This document shows, piece after piece, positions 42,584 to 51,350 of a stretch of DNA of 64,000 bases. The notes under the pieces are model-generated. The model made no database searches and was not told the origin of the DNA. It saw only the letters and a list, made by a program, of their open reading frames with translations. This DNA is from AC-32 sp963704005. Its GTDB lineage: Bacteria > Actinomycetota > Thermoleophilia > Gaiellales > Gaiellaceae. Position numbers and translations under genes: made by a program. The stretch lies in contig CAVPGJ010000005.1 in the NCBI GenBank assembly GCA_963704005.1, forward strand, positions 558,001 through 622,000, written 5' to 3'. The first letter of the stretch is position 1; each line of letters begins with the position of its first letter.

Positions 42584-43486
42584 TCAGGCGGCCTCGGAGA
42601 GTAGGACCTTGCGAACCCAGGCCGAGTTCTCGCGGGCGCGGCGGCGCAGGTCGAGCCGGTCGGCGGTCTTCGGGCCGTGGCCCGTGACAACGTGCTTGAG
42701 CTCGTCCCAGTCGGGCTCGGTGTAGAGCCAGCGCCCGCTCTCCTCGTCCATCCGCAACTCCGGATCGGGGACGGTGAGCCCGAGCTCCCAGATCTGCGGC
42801 ACGTAGCCGTCGAGGAACTGCTGCCGCGCCTCGTCGTTGCCCTGGCTCTTGATCCGCCAGACGACCATCGGGTCCTCGTCGGCCGGGATCGGGTTGCCGT
42901 GGAACTGCATCAGCGGCCCCCACCAGCGGTTCAGGGACTCCTGCACCAGCTCGCGCTGGTCGTCCGTGCCGAGCATCAGCGTCAGGATCACGTCGCGGCC
43001 GTGGAGGATGTGGAACGACTCCTCCCAGCAGATCTTCTTCATGATCCGCGCGTACGGCGCGTACGAGCACTTGAGCAGCGCCTTCTGGCTGATGATCGCC
43101 GCCGCGTCGACGAGCCAGGCGATCACGCCGACGTCGCCCCAGGTCTTGGTCGGGTAGTGGAAGACGTTGTGGAACTTCGACACGCCGCTGATCAGGTCGT
43201 CCAGGCACTCCTCTCGCGGCTTGCCGAGGTCCTCGACCACGCGGTAGATCAGTTGCGCGTGGCCGACCTCGTCCTGGACCTTCGCGGTCAGGGCCAGCTT
43301 CCGCTGCAGCGTCGGCGCGCGCAGGATCCACTCGCGCTCGGGAAGCACGCCCATCAGCTCCGAGTTGCCGTGCATCTCGATGAACTTCCGCAGCCGCGCG
43401 CGGTACTCGTCCGGCATCCAGTCGTCGGTCTCGACCTGGCCTCCGGACTGGACGTACTCGAGGAATTCCTGCTCGCGCTGCGTCAT
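42584..43486 (-). CDS. paaA: PaaA, catalytic subunit of phenylacetyl-CoA epoxidase
   Basis: A 300-residue di-iron protein that forms the 1,2-epoxide on phenylacetyl-CoA. The metal-binding helices are visible in KVQDEVGHAQLIYRVVEDLG (ExxH) and ICWEESFHILHGRDV (ExxxH/ExxH type), with the WDELKHVVTGHGP C-terminal segment. Full length compared with E. coli PaaA (309). First gene of paaABCD. GGGAGGA precedes the ATG. A TetR-type operator lies 15 bp further upstream. No paaE reductase gene follows. Confidence 0.96.
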   Translation of the reverse strand: MTQREQEFLEYVQSGGQVETDDWMPDEYRARLRKFIEMHGNSELMGVLPEREWILRAPTLQRKLALTAKVQDEVGHAQLIYRVVEDLGKPREECLDDLISGVSKFHNVFHYPTKTWGDVGVIAWLVDAAAIISQKALLKCSYAPYARIMKKICWEESFHILHGRDVILTLMLGTDDQRELVQESLNRWWGPLMQFHGNPIPADEDPMVVWRIKSQGNDEARQQFLDGYVPQIWELGLTVPDPELRMDEESGRWLYTEPDWDELKHVVTGHGPKTADRLDLRRRARENSAWVRKVLLSEAA

Positions 43487-43500
43487 CGCGTCCTCCCAAC

Positions 43501-43514
43501 CGAACGATCGTTAG
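43501..43514. promoter_or_regulatory. Probable PaaR (TetR-family) operator
   Basis: CGAACGATCGTTAG, with the perfect core AACGATCGTT, in the 40-bp divergent region between paaA and the 43527 gene. It overlaps the TAGGCT -10 box of the latter. The TetR-type gene at 44264 is the obvious candidate regulator. The half CGATCGTTAG recurs at the E1alpha promoter (8449-8458, minus strand). Confidence 0.72.
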
Positions 43515-43526
43515 GCTGGCAGTGTA

Positions 43527-44267
43527 GTGGCTGCGCGCACGGTCGGCCTGCTTCACCCGGGCGAGATGGGAGCCGCCGTCGCCGCCGTGCTGCGCGAGCG
43601 CGGCCACCGGGTCGTCTGGGCCTCCGAGGGACGCAGCGCCGAGACGCGGGCGCGCGCCGAGGCGGCCGGGCTCGAGGACGTGCGCACCGCCGGCGAGGTC
43701 GCGTGCAGCGAGGTCGTCTTCTCGATCTGCCCGCCGCACGCGGCGATCGAGGTAGCCGCCTCGCTGGGGAGCTTCGGCGGCGTGTACGTGGACGCGAACG
43801 CCGTCTCACCGGCGACCGCGGCGAAGGTTGCAGACGTGGTCGACAAGTTCGTGGACGGCGGGATCGTCGGGTCGCCGCCGCGCGAGCCGGGGACGACGCG
43901 GCTCTACCTGTCCGGCGAGCGAGCCGCGGAGGTCGCCGAGCTTTTCGCCGGCACGGTCCTGGACACGCGCCTGGTCTCGAACGCCTCGGCGGTGAAGATG
44001 GCCTATGCGGCCTGGTCGAAGGGCACCGCCGCGATGTTGCTCGCGATCCGGGAGCTCGCCCGCCGCGAGGGCGTCGAGGAGACGCTTCTCGCCGAGTGGG
44101 ATCTCTCGCTGCCGGAGCTGCGCGAACGCTACGAGCGAGCCGAGCGCTCCGCCGAGACCAAGGGCTGGCGCTGGGTCGGCGAGATGGAGGAGATCGCGGC
44201 CACCTTCGAGGCGGCCGGCCTTCCACCCGGCTTCCACCTGGCGGCCGCCGAGGTGTTCCGCCGGTGA
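43527..44267 (+). CDS. 6-phosphogluconate dehydrogenase-like NAD(P)-binding protein
   Basis: A 246-residue beta-hydroxyacid dehydrogenase-like protein: Rossmann start TVGLLHPGEMGAAVAAVLRERGH, then FVDGGIVGSPPREPGTTRLYLSG and a helical C-terminus (SNASAVKMAYAAWSKGTAAML) where the catalytic Lys of the family sits. The N-terminal LHPGEMG in place of GLGxMG is typical of the DUF1932-containing group. It is divergent from paaA and under the same probable operator, and its stop overlaps the TetR start, so a role in aromatic catabolism is possible. Confidence 0.85.
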   Translation: MAARTVGLLHPGEMGAAVAAVLRERGHRVVWASEGRSAETRARAEAAGLEDVRTAGEVACSEVVFSICPPHAAIEVAASLGSFGGVYVDANAVSPATAAKVADVVDKFVDGGIVGSPPREPGTTRLYLSGERAAEVAELFAGTVLDTRLVSNASAVKMAYAAWSKGTAAMLLAIRELARREGVEETLLAEWDLSLPELRERYERAERSAETKGWRWVGEMEEIAATFEAAGLPPGFHLAAAEVFRR

Positions 44268-44839
44268 GCGCCAGGCGCGAGGAGCTCACCCGCCAGGCTG
44301 CGCGCCTCTTCGCCCAGAAGGGCTACCACGGGACCTCGATCGGCGAGATCGCCGAGGCGCTCGGAGTCCAGAAGGGCTCGCTCTACGCGCACATCAAGTC
44401 GAAGCAGGACCTGCTCTACGAGACGATGGCGGAGGGGGCGCGCGCGTTCCACGCCGGTCTCGATTCGATACCGGAGGAATTGCCGGCGACCGAGAAGATC
44501 CGGCTCGCCCTCCGCTCACACCTGCGCGTCGTCGCCGACCAGCTCGACGTGGCGACGGTCTTCGTCCAGGAGTGGCGCTACCTCGAGGGCGAGCGGCGCG
44601 ACGAGATCCTGGCCGAGCGGCGCCGCTACGAGGAGCGGATCCGCGCGCTCTTCCGCGAGGGTCGCGACCTCGGCGAGCTGCGCAGCGACCTCGACGACTC
44701 CACCGCCGCGCTGCTCGCGCTCTCGGCCGCTAACTGGGCCTACACCTGGCTCACGCCGGGCCGCGACACGGACGAGCTCGCCGACCGCTTCTATGACCTG
44801 CTGCTAAACGGCATGCGCGGCTACGCGACGCCCGGCTGA
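44264..44839 (+). CDS. paaR: TetR-family regulator, probable PaaR
   Basis: A 191-residue repressor. The helix-turn-helix is LTRQAARLFAQKGYHGTSIGEIAEALGVQKGSLYAHIKSKQDLLYE. The ligand-binding part is all helical (VFVQEWRYLEGERRDEILAERRRYEERI). PaaR regulators of this family release their operators on binding phenylacetyl-CoA. The GTG overlaps the stop of the dehydrogenase-like gene. A PaaR role is inferred from position and the operator at 43501. Acyl-CoA-responsive relatives such as KstR or FadR are alternatives. Confidence 0.85.
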   Translation: MSARREELTRQAARLFAQKGYHGTSIGEIAEALGVQKGSLYAHIKSKQDLLYETMAEGARAFHAGLDSIPEELPATEKIRLALRSHLRVVADQLDVATVFVQEWRYLEGERRDEILAERRRYEERIRALFREGRDLGELRSDLDDSTAALLALSAANWAYTWLTPGRDTDELADRFYDLLLNGMRGYATPG

Positions 44840-44848
44840 CTGTCGCTC

Positions 44849-45736
44849 ATGGAGATCGTCCTCATCGTGAACCCGTTCGCCAGCGCCGTCACCGAGGAGC
44901 GCGTGCGGGCCGTGGAGCGCGAGCTCGGCCGCGCCGGGACCGTTCGCACGCTCCTGACGGAGCGGCCGGGCCACGGCGCTGTGCTGGCGGCTGCCGCGGT
45001 GGGCGACGCGCTTGTCGTCTACTCCGGCGACGGCGGCTTCAACGAGGCGCTGAACGGCGCACCGGCGGAGGTGCCGCTCGGGTTCCTCCCGGGCGGGCGG
45101 ACGAGCGTGCTGCCGCGCGCGCTGGGGCTGCCCCGCGATGCGGTCGCCGCCGCGCGCACCGTCGCCGAGGCGCTGGAGCAGGGCCGGACGAGGACGATCT
45201 CGGTCGGGCGCGTGAACGGCAGGCGGTTCGGCTTCTCCGCCGGGATCGGGCTCGACGGCGAGCTCGTGCGACGGGTGGACGCGCTCGGGCGGAGCGAGGA
45301 CGGCAGACGCCCCGGCGACGCCGCCTACATCGCCGCCGCGGTGCGGTTGCTGGCGGCGAGGCACGGCCGGTTCGAGCCGGCGCTCGAGGTCCGCGGCTTC
45401 GGGCGCGCGGCCTTCGTGCTGGTGGCGAACACCGATCCGTACACGTACGCCGGGCCCGTCCCGATCCACGCGGCTCCCGAGGCGCGGTTCGAGCTCGGCC
45501 TCGACCTGGTCGCCCCGGTGAGTGTCGCGACGCGCTCGGTTCCGCGCTATCTCCGCTATCTGCTGCGCGGCCGCGGGCAGATCGAGGCAGCGGACGTGCT
45601 CTACGGGCACGACCTCGACCGGATCGAGATCGCCTGCGACCGGCCGCTTCCGCTTCAGGCCGACGGCGAGGACCTCGGCGACGTCACCGAGGCGGTCTTC
45701 GAGGCCGAGCGCAGCGCGCTCACGGTGCTCATCTAG
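44849..45736 (+). CDS. Diacylglycerol/lipid kinase family protein
   Basis: A 295-residue protein: IVLIVNPFASAVTEERV at the N-terminus, the nucleotide-binding motif VVYSGDGGFNEALNG (GGDGTxNE-like, with S in place of the first G) and VPLGFLPGGRTSVLPRALGLP. These are the DagK/YegS/LCB5 kinase landmarks. It phosphorylates a lipid or sphingoid-like substrate at the membrane. The S-G-D-G variant could weaken ATP binding. Confidence 0.85.
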   Translation: MEIVLIVNPFASAVTEERVRAVERELGRAGTVRTLLTERPGHGAVLAAAAVGDALVVYSGDGGFNEALNGAPAEVPLGFLPGGRTSVLPRALGLPRDAVAAARTVAEALEQGRTRTISVGRVNGRRFGFSAGIGLDGELVRRVDALGRSEDGRRPGDAAYIAAAVRLLAARHGRFEPALEVRGFGRAAFVLVANTDPYTYAGPVPIHAAPEARFELGLDLVAPVSVATRSVPRYLRYLLRGRGQIEAADVLYGHDLDRIEIACDRPLPLQADGEDLGDVTEAVFEAERSALTVLI

Positions 45737-45739
45737 GGT
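45734..45739 (+). promoter_or_regulatory. TAGGGT -10 box overlapping the lipid kinase stop
   Basis: TAGGGT ends 6 bp before the ATG at 45746. Its TAG is the stop codon of the kinase gene. Confidence 0.5.
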
Positions 45740-45745
45740 TTCACC

Positions 45746-46623
45746 ATGAGCAACGCGCGGAGGCTCGCGATCAGCGGCGCGGCCTTGTTGGCCCTCCTCG
45801 CGCTGGTCGCGGTCGCGAGCCGCGCGCACCGGCCGGGCGGCGGCGCCGGGGCCTCTCCGGAGCACGCGCCGACGCTGCTCATCCATTACCTGGTCGTCTC
45901 GATGATCATCCTCTTCCCGTTCGGCGCGCTCCTCGTCGTCTGGTCACTTGCCTATCGCCGAAAAGAGGCGGCACTCCAGGGCAAGGCGAGCTGGCGGCGT
46001 ACCTTGGTGACCGTCGGGATCCTGCTTGCGCTCCTCGCCTCCGTTCGCTTCTTCTTCGACTCCTTCCACGTTCGAGGCCTCCACGTTCCGGGCCTCAGCC
46101 ACGGAAGACCCCGCACGCCAATTCGGGGATCTCACACTCTCCGTCGAAGAAGGCGAAGAGCCAAAGCTCCGACTGGCTTGCGCTGTACATCCTCGGCTCG
46201 CTACTGGTCTCTTTCGCCGTCGTCGCGGCCGCTGCGGCGGTTCACCGGCGGCGCGCCGGCGGGGAGTGGGACGCCGAGGCCGAGCTGGCGGCCGCGCTCG
46301 ATGTCGTGCTCAAGGACACGCTCGAGGATCTTCGCGGCGAGGTCGACCCGCGGACGGCCGTGATCAGGACTTACGCGCGGATGGAGCAGACCTTCGCGGC
46401 GTACGGCGTCCCGCGGCAGCCGGCCGAGGCGCCGCTCGAGTACCTCGCGCGCGTGCTCGACCGGCTCCAGGTGAGCGCCTTCGCGGCCGAGCGGCTGACG
46501 AAGCTGTTCGCGCGGGCCAAGTTCAGCACCCATGAGATCGACGCCGGCATGAAGGCCGAGGCGATCGAGGCGCTCTCCGGGCTGCGGGTCGAGCTCGAGC
46601 ACCCGGCGGAGGCAGCCGCGTGA
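45746..46623 (+). pseudogene. DUF4129 membrane protein with two frameshifts
   Basis: Frame 1 gives a signal/TM segment (ISGAALLALLALVAVAS) and a second helix pair (HYLVVSMIILFPFGALLVVWSL). A shift at about 46.05 kb leads to ATEDPARQFGDLTLSVEEGEEP. A second at about 46.16 kb leads to DWLALYILGSLLVSFAVVAAAAAV and the DUF4129 domain (VLKDTLEDLRGEVDPRTAVIRTYARMEQTFAAYG...PLEYLARVL). Such proteins accompany MoxR and DUF58 genes, as here. The pieces are otherwise conserved, so sequence error is a real alternative. Confidence 0.78.
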
Positions 46624-46740
46624 GCGGCTGCGGGGAGGGGGTTATGGGGAACCGGGAGGTGCCCCGGATCTGTTTCCTCAGAGCACGCGCCGACCTGCGC
46701 GGCGCGTGGGCTGAGGCGAGCTCAGAAGAAGAAGGGGGCA

Positions 46741-46767
46741 CACGGGGGAAAGCTGGTTTCCCCCGTG
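46741..46767. other. Strong hairpin upstream of the 46796 gene
   Basis: CACGGGGGAAA, loop GCTGG, TTTCCCCCGTG: an 11-bp perfect stem in the 172-bp gap 46624-46795, without a T run. The gap has no other recognisable feature. Confidence 0.5.
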
Positions 46768-46795
46768 CGACCGAGCCGCAGGCGAGGGAGGCGGC

Positions 46796-47313
46796 GTGAA
46801 GCGGCTGCTCGGCGGCGCGGCGCTCGGCATCGGCCTCGCCGCTGTCGTGCTGGCGGTCGTCCACGCGGCCGCGCCCGGCCGGGGGGCGCTCGAGCTCGAC
46901 GTCTTCGTGCTGGTCGCCGGCGCGTTCGCCGTCCTCACGGCGGTCGTCGCCACGCGGCAGGCGTTCCCGCCGGCCGGGGGCTCGGCGCTGGCGGAGGCGC
47001 TCGAGCGGGAGGAGCGGGAGCCGGAGCGGCCGCCCGACCTGGAGCGGACCGAGCGCCTCCTGACGCTTGCGTCGACGACCGCCTTCGACCTCCACTACCG
47101 CCTGCGTCCCGTCCTGCGCGAGATCGCGGAGCAGCGGCTCGCCGACCGGCGCGGCCTGCGCCTGGACGCGGGCGGCCCGCAGGTAGAGCAGGCCCTCGGC
47201 GAGGAGCTCTGGGAGATCGTCAGGCCCGACCGCGCCGCCCCGCACCGCCGCTTCGAGCCGGGAGCCCCACCGGCGACCCTCGAGCGCGCGATCGACCGGC
47301 TGGAGTCCATACA

Positions 47314-47317
<4 letters not shown>
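46796..47317 (+). CDS. Two-helix membrane protein of the MoxR/DUF58 operon
   Basis: A 173-residue protein: two N-terminal helices (LGGAALGIGLAAVVLAVVHAA and LDVFVLVAGAFAVLTAVVAT), then a charged cytoplasmic part with TAFDLHYRLRPVLREIAEQRLADRRGLRL and EELWEIVRPDR. This layout is familiar from actinobacterial DUF4129-MoxR-DUF58 operons, though the role is unknown. GTG start; its stop overlaps the moxR start (GTGA). Confidence 0.75.
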
Positions 47318-48289
<972 letters not shown>

Positions 48290-48291
48290 CA

Positions 48292-48308
48292 CTGAAATGA
48301 CCGGTCGA
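48292..48308 (+). repeat. Family-2 repeat end at the DUF58 start codon
   Basis: CTGAAATGACCGGTCGA is identical to 35510-35526 and differs at one base from 62217-62233. It contains the ATG of the DUF58 gene (48297). Confidence 0.65.
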
Positions 48309-49601
48309 GCCGTTGGTGCTGATCTCGGCACCGCGCGAAGGGCGACGCCGAAGCTCGGCGCCTACACCGCGCTGGCCGGCCTGGGGCTGCTCGCCGCGCT
48401 CGTCGCCGGCCGCCCGGAGCTCGTCGCGCTCGCAGCGCCGTTCGCCGCCGTCCTCGTCGTCGGCCTGTCGCTGGCGGAGGAGCCCGAACCGAAGGCGCTC
48501 CTGGAGCTCGACCACGAGCGCCAGGTGCAGGGCGAGACCGTCGAGGCCGAGCTCGAGCTCTGGACGCAGCGCCCGCTCACGCGCCTCGAGCTGCTGCTCG
48601 ACCTGCCGGACGGGCTCGTCGCCGAGACGCCGAACCCGCAGCTGATCAGCCTCTCCGCCGACGAGCGCCGGACGATCGAGCACACGCTCCGCTGCGACCG
48701 TTGGGGCGCGTACGTCGTCGGCGAGCTCGTCCTCCGCTCGCAGGACCCGTTCGGGCTGCTGGTGCACGAGTGGACGATCGAGCGGAAGCGGCCGCTGAAG
48801 GTCTACCCGCACGGCGAGACGCTGCGGCGTTTGCTGCGCCCGCTCGAGACGCAGGCCTTCGCGGGCAACCAGGTGCCGCGCGCCCGGGGCGAGGGGATCG
48901 AGTTCGCCGACCTCCGGCCCTTCGAGCCCGGCGACCGTGTCCGCCGCATCAACTGGCGGGCAACCGCCAGGCGCGGCGAGCCGTGGGTGACCGAGACGCA
49001 TCCGGAGCGGAACTCGGACGTCGTCATCTTCCTCGACACGTTCCTCGAGGCGAGGCTCGTCGACGAGAGCACGCTCGACCAGGCGGTGGGCGCCGCGGCC
49101 TCGCTCGCGCGTGAGTACCTCCGCGAGAAGGACCGGGTCGGGTTGGTCGCCTTCGGCGGCGTGCTCAACTGGCTGACGGTGTCGAGCGGGGTCGTCCAGC
49201 TCTACCGCGTGCTCGACTCGCTGCTCGACGCGGAGATCTTCCTCAGCTACGCCTGGAAGGACATCGACCTGCTGCCGGTGCGGACGCTGCCGCCGAAGGC
49301 GCTCGTGCTCGCGCTCTCGCCGCTGCTCGACGAGCGGGCGGTGCGCGCGCTGCTCGACCTGCGCGCCCGCGGGTTCGACCTGGCCGTAATCGAGATCTCC
49401 CCGGTTCCGTTCGCAGCGGCCGGCGGCGGCCGGTTGGACGAGCTGGCGTGGCGGCTGTGGCTGCTCCGTCGCGAGGCGCTGCGCTCGCGCTACCTGCGCC
49501 TTGGCGTTCCGGTCGTCGAGTGGCGCGAGGGCGTGCCGCTGCAGGCCGCGCTCGAGGAGGTGAGGGGATTCAGGCGCCACGCCCGCATGGTGCGCGTCTA
49601 G
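48297..49601 (+). CDS. DUF58 protein, partner of MoxR
   Basis: A 434-residue protein with two N-terminal helices (YTALAGLGLLAALVA, LVALAAPFAAVLVVGLSL), a beta-rich region (DRWGAYVVGELVLRSQDPFGLLVHE) and the DUF58 motif (RARGEGIEFADLRPFEPGDRVRRINWRATARRGEPWVTE) leading into a VWA-like fold (VVIFLDTFLEA). It probably works with MoxR in envelope or protein assembly. The start codon is embedded in the end of a family-2 repeat. Confidence 0.9.
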   Translation: MTGRAVGADLGTARRATPKLGAYTALAGLGLLAALVAGRPELVALAAPFAAVLVVGLSLAEEPEPKALLELDHERQVQGETVEAELELWTQRPLTRLELLLDLPDGLVAETPNPQLISLSADERRTIEHTLRCDRWGAYVVGELVLRSQDPFGLLVHEWTIERKRPLKVYPHGETLRRLLRPLETQAFAGNQVPRARGEGIEFADLRPFEPGDRVRRINWRATARRGEPWVTETHPERNSDVVIFLDTFLEARLVDESTLDQAVGAAASLAREYLREKDRVGLVAFGGVLNWLTVSSGVVQLYRVLDSLLDAEIFLSYAWKDIDLLPVRTLPPKALVLALSPLLDERAVRALLDLRARGFDLAVIEISPVPFAAAGGGRLDELAWRLWLLRREALRSRYLRLGVPVVEWREGVPLQAALEEVRGFRRHARMVRV

Positions 49602-50104
49602 CGACCGCGGCCGGCGCGCTCGCCGTCGCGGCGGCTCTCGCCGCCCCCGGCCTCGGGAAGGGGCCGGTGGACGGCTGGCTGCTCATCGGCCTCGGTGGCG
49701 GCGGGCTGCTCTGCCTCGCCGGGGGGCTGGCGGTTCGGTGGAGCGCGGCTCTCGCGGCCGGGATCGCGCTGCTCGGGGCCGAGCAGGCGGTGCGGCTTGC
49801 GACCGGGCCGGCCCACGCCGACCCCTGGACGCCGCTCTACGCGGCCGGCTTCCTGCTCGCCGCGGAGCTCGCCTGGTGGTCGATCGAGCCGCGTGTGCCG
49901 GCCTTCTCCGAGCTGCCGGTGCTCGCCAATCGACTGGCGGTCATCGCCCTCTCGTGCGCGGGGGGCGCGGTGCTCGCAGGGCTGGTCGTGCTCGCCGCAG
50001 GCGCGCCGCTCCGGGGCGGCGTCGGGCTCGAGCTCGTAGGCGTTGTCGCGGCCGCTGCGGCACTCGCCGTCGTCGCAACCGTCGCGCGGCTGCGCGTTCG
50101 GTAG
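49520..50104 (+). CDS. Membrane protein of the MoxR/DUF58 block, start uncertain
   Basis: At least five hydrophobic segments (TAAGALAVAAALAAPGLG, GWLLIGLGGGGLLCLAGGLAV, LYAAGFLLAAELAWWSIE, LAVIALSCAGGAVLAGLVVLAAG, LELVGVVAAAAALAVVATVA). No domain recognised. The frame runs through the end of the DUF58 gene; GTG 49520 is the last canonical in-frame start before the first helix and gives an 82-bp overlap. The true start may be nearer 49602, with a non-standard codon. Its TAG stop doubles as the start of the next gene's -10 box. Confidence 0.6.
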   Translation: MARGRAAAGRARGGEGIQAPRPHGARLATAAGALAVAAALAAPGLGKGPVDGWLLIGLGGGGLLCLAGGLAVRWSAALAAGIALLGAEQAVRLATGPAHADPWTPLYAAGFLLAAELAWWSIEPRVPAFSELPVLANRLAVIALSCAGGAVLAGLVVLAAGAPLRGGVGLELVGVVAAAAALAVVATVARLRVR

Positions 50105-50107
50105 ATT
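50102..50107 (+). promoter_or_regulatory. TAGATT -10 box of the second E1alpha gene
   Basis: TAGATT ends 7 bp before the ATG at 50115. The TAG is the upstream gene's stop codon. Confidence 0.5.
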
Positions 50108-50114
50108 CGGCCGC

Positions 50115-51182
50115 ATGGCGCGAGTGCTTCCGGCTGAGCAGGACTTGAGGCGCGTGATCGGCGACGGGGAGGGCGTTCCCGACGGCGAGGTCGACGGGCT
50201 CTCCGAGGACGACCTGCTCGAGCTGCACCGCTGGCTCGTGCTGCTCCGCACCTACGACGAGCGCTCGCTCGTCTACCACCGCCAGGGCCGGATCGGCACC
50301 TACGCGATCTTCTGGAACCACGAGGCGATGCAGGCCGGCTCGGTGTTCGCGCTCGAGCGCGAGGACTGGATCTTCCCGAGTTACCGCGAGTCGGCGATCG
50401 GGCTGCTGCGCGGGTTGCCGGCGTCGACGGTGCTCTCGTGGTGGCGCGGCCACCCGGCCGGCTGGTGGAACCCGCTCGACTGGAACGTCGCCTCGATCTG
50501 CGTCCCGATCGGCACGCACGTGCCCCATGCCGCCGGGCTCGCCTGGGGCAAGAAGCTGCGCGGCGAGAGCGCCTGCGCGATCGCGTACTTCGGCGACGGC
50601 GCCACCTCGGAGGGCTCCTTCCACGAGGGCGCCAACCTCGCCGCGGTGATGCGGGCGCCGCTCGTCCTCTTCTGCAACAACAACCAGTGGGCGATCTCGA
50701 CGCCGCTCTCGGCGCAGACCGCCGCGGAGACGCTGGCCGACAAGGCCGCCGGCTACGGGATCCCCGGGGTGCGCGTCGACGGCGGCGACGTCCTCGCCGT
50801 CTACGAGGCGACGCGCGAGGCGGTCGCCCGGGCCCGGGCCGGGGAGGGGCCGACCTTCATCGAGGCGGTCACCTACCGCGCCGCGCCGCACGCGACCGCC
50901 GACGATCCGTCCGCCTACATCGACGAGGCTCGCGTCGAGGAGGAGAAGCAGCGCGAGTGCGTCGGCCGCTACGAGGCGTACCTGCGCCGGCTCGGCCTGC
51001 TCTCGGAGGAGGCCGCGGATGTTGTGCGGGCGGAGGCCGGGGAGCTGATGCGCGAGGGGATCGCTGCCGCGGAGGCCGAGCCGCCGCCGGACCCGTCGCT
51101 CGTCTTCTCGCATGCCTTCGTCGACCCGCCCGCCTCGTTCGAGCAGGACCTCGCCGAGCTGCGGAGGGTGCTCGATGGCTGA
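50115..51182 (+). CDS. 2-oxoacid dehydrogenase E1 alpha subunit, complex 2
   Basis: A 355-residue alpha subunit. YHRQGRIGTYAIFWNHEAMQAGSVFAL, the ThDP motif AIAYFGDGATSEGSFHEGANLAAVM...LFCNNNQWAIS (GDG to NN) and AVTYRAAPHATADDPSAY are present. It resembles pyruvate or branched-chain enzymes. Only moderately similar to the complex 1 alpha subunit, so it is an old paralogue rather than a recent copy. The E1beta gene follows, but unlike in complex 1 it is separated by a 167-bp gap holding a repeat-bounded element. Confidence 0.92.
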   Translation: MARVLPAEQDLRRVIGDGEGVPDGEVDGLSEDDLLELHRWLVLLRTYDERSLVYHRQGRIGTYAIFWNHEAMQAGSVFALEREDWIFPSYRESAIGLLRGLPASTVLSWWRGHPAGWWNPLDWNVASICVPIGTHVPHAAGLAWGKKLRGESACAIAYFGDGATSEGSFHEGANLAAVMRAPLVLFCNNNQWAISTPLSAQTAAETLADKAAGYGIPGVRVDGGDVLAVYEATREAVARARAGEGPTFIEAVTYRAAPHATADDPSAYIDEARVEEEKQRECVGRYEAYLRRLGLLSEEAADVVRAEAGELMREGIAAAEAEPPPDPSLVFSHAFVDPPASFEQDLAELRRVLDG

Positions 51183-51196
51183 GCGCTGCTCACGCG

Positions 51197-51350
51197 TTCC
51201 TGGCTTCCTGACTCGCTCCTGGCGGTGCGATGCCGGAGGGCACAGTGCGTCGAGCACGGGCCCGGAGAGCAGCGCGCCGACAGGAGCGAGAGGCGGCGGC
51301 GGAGGCCGGCTCCGCCGGCCGGGAGGCGCCGCCGGTCAGGGAGGCAGGAA
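51197..51350. mobile_element. MITE-like element with terminal inverted repeats between E1alpha and E1beta
   Basis: TTCCTGGCTTCCTGAC (51197-51212) and GTCAGGGAGGCAGGAA (51335-51350) are inverted with 14 of 16 matches. A nested perfect pair CTCGCTCCTG (51213-51222) / CAGGAGCGAG (51281-51290) lies inside, plus a GCCGGCTCCGCCGGC hairpin. The right end provides the GGGAGGCAGG site and the first base of the E1beta ATG. No target duplication is evident. Confidence 0.5.

Noticed and set aside
51230..51349. N-terminal extension of the second E1beta from ATG 51230
   Set aside because: The extension is Arg/Ala-rich, falls in the repeat-bounded element, and has no counterpart in the first E1beta.
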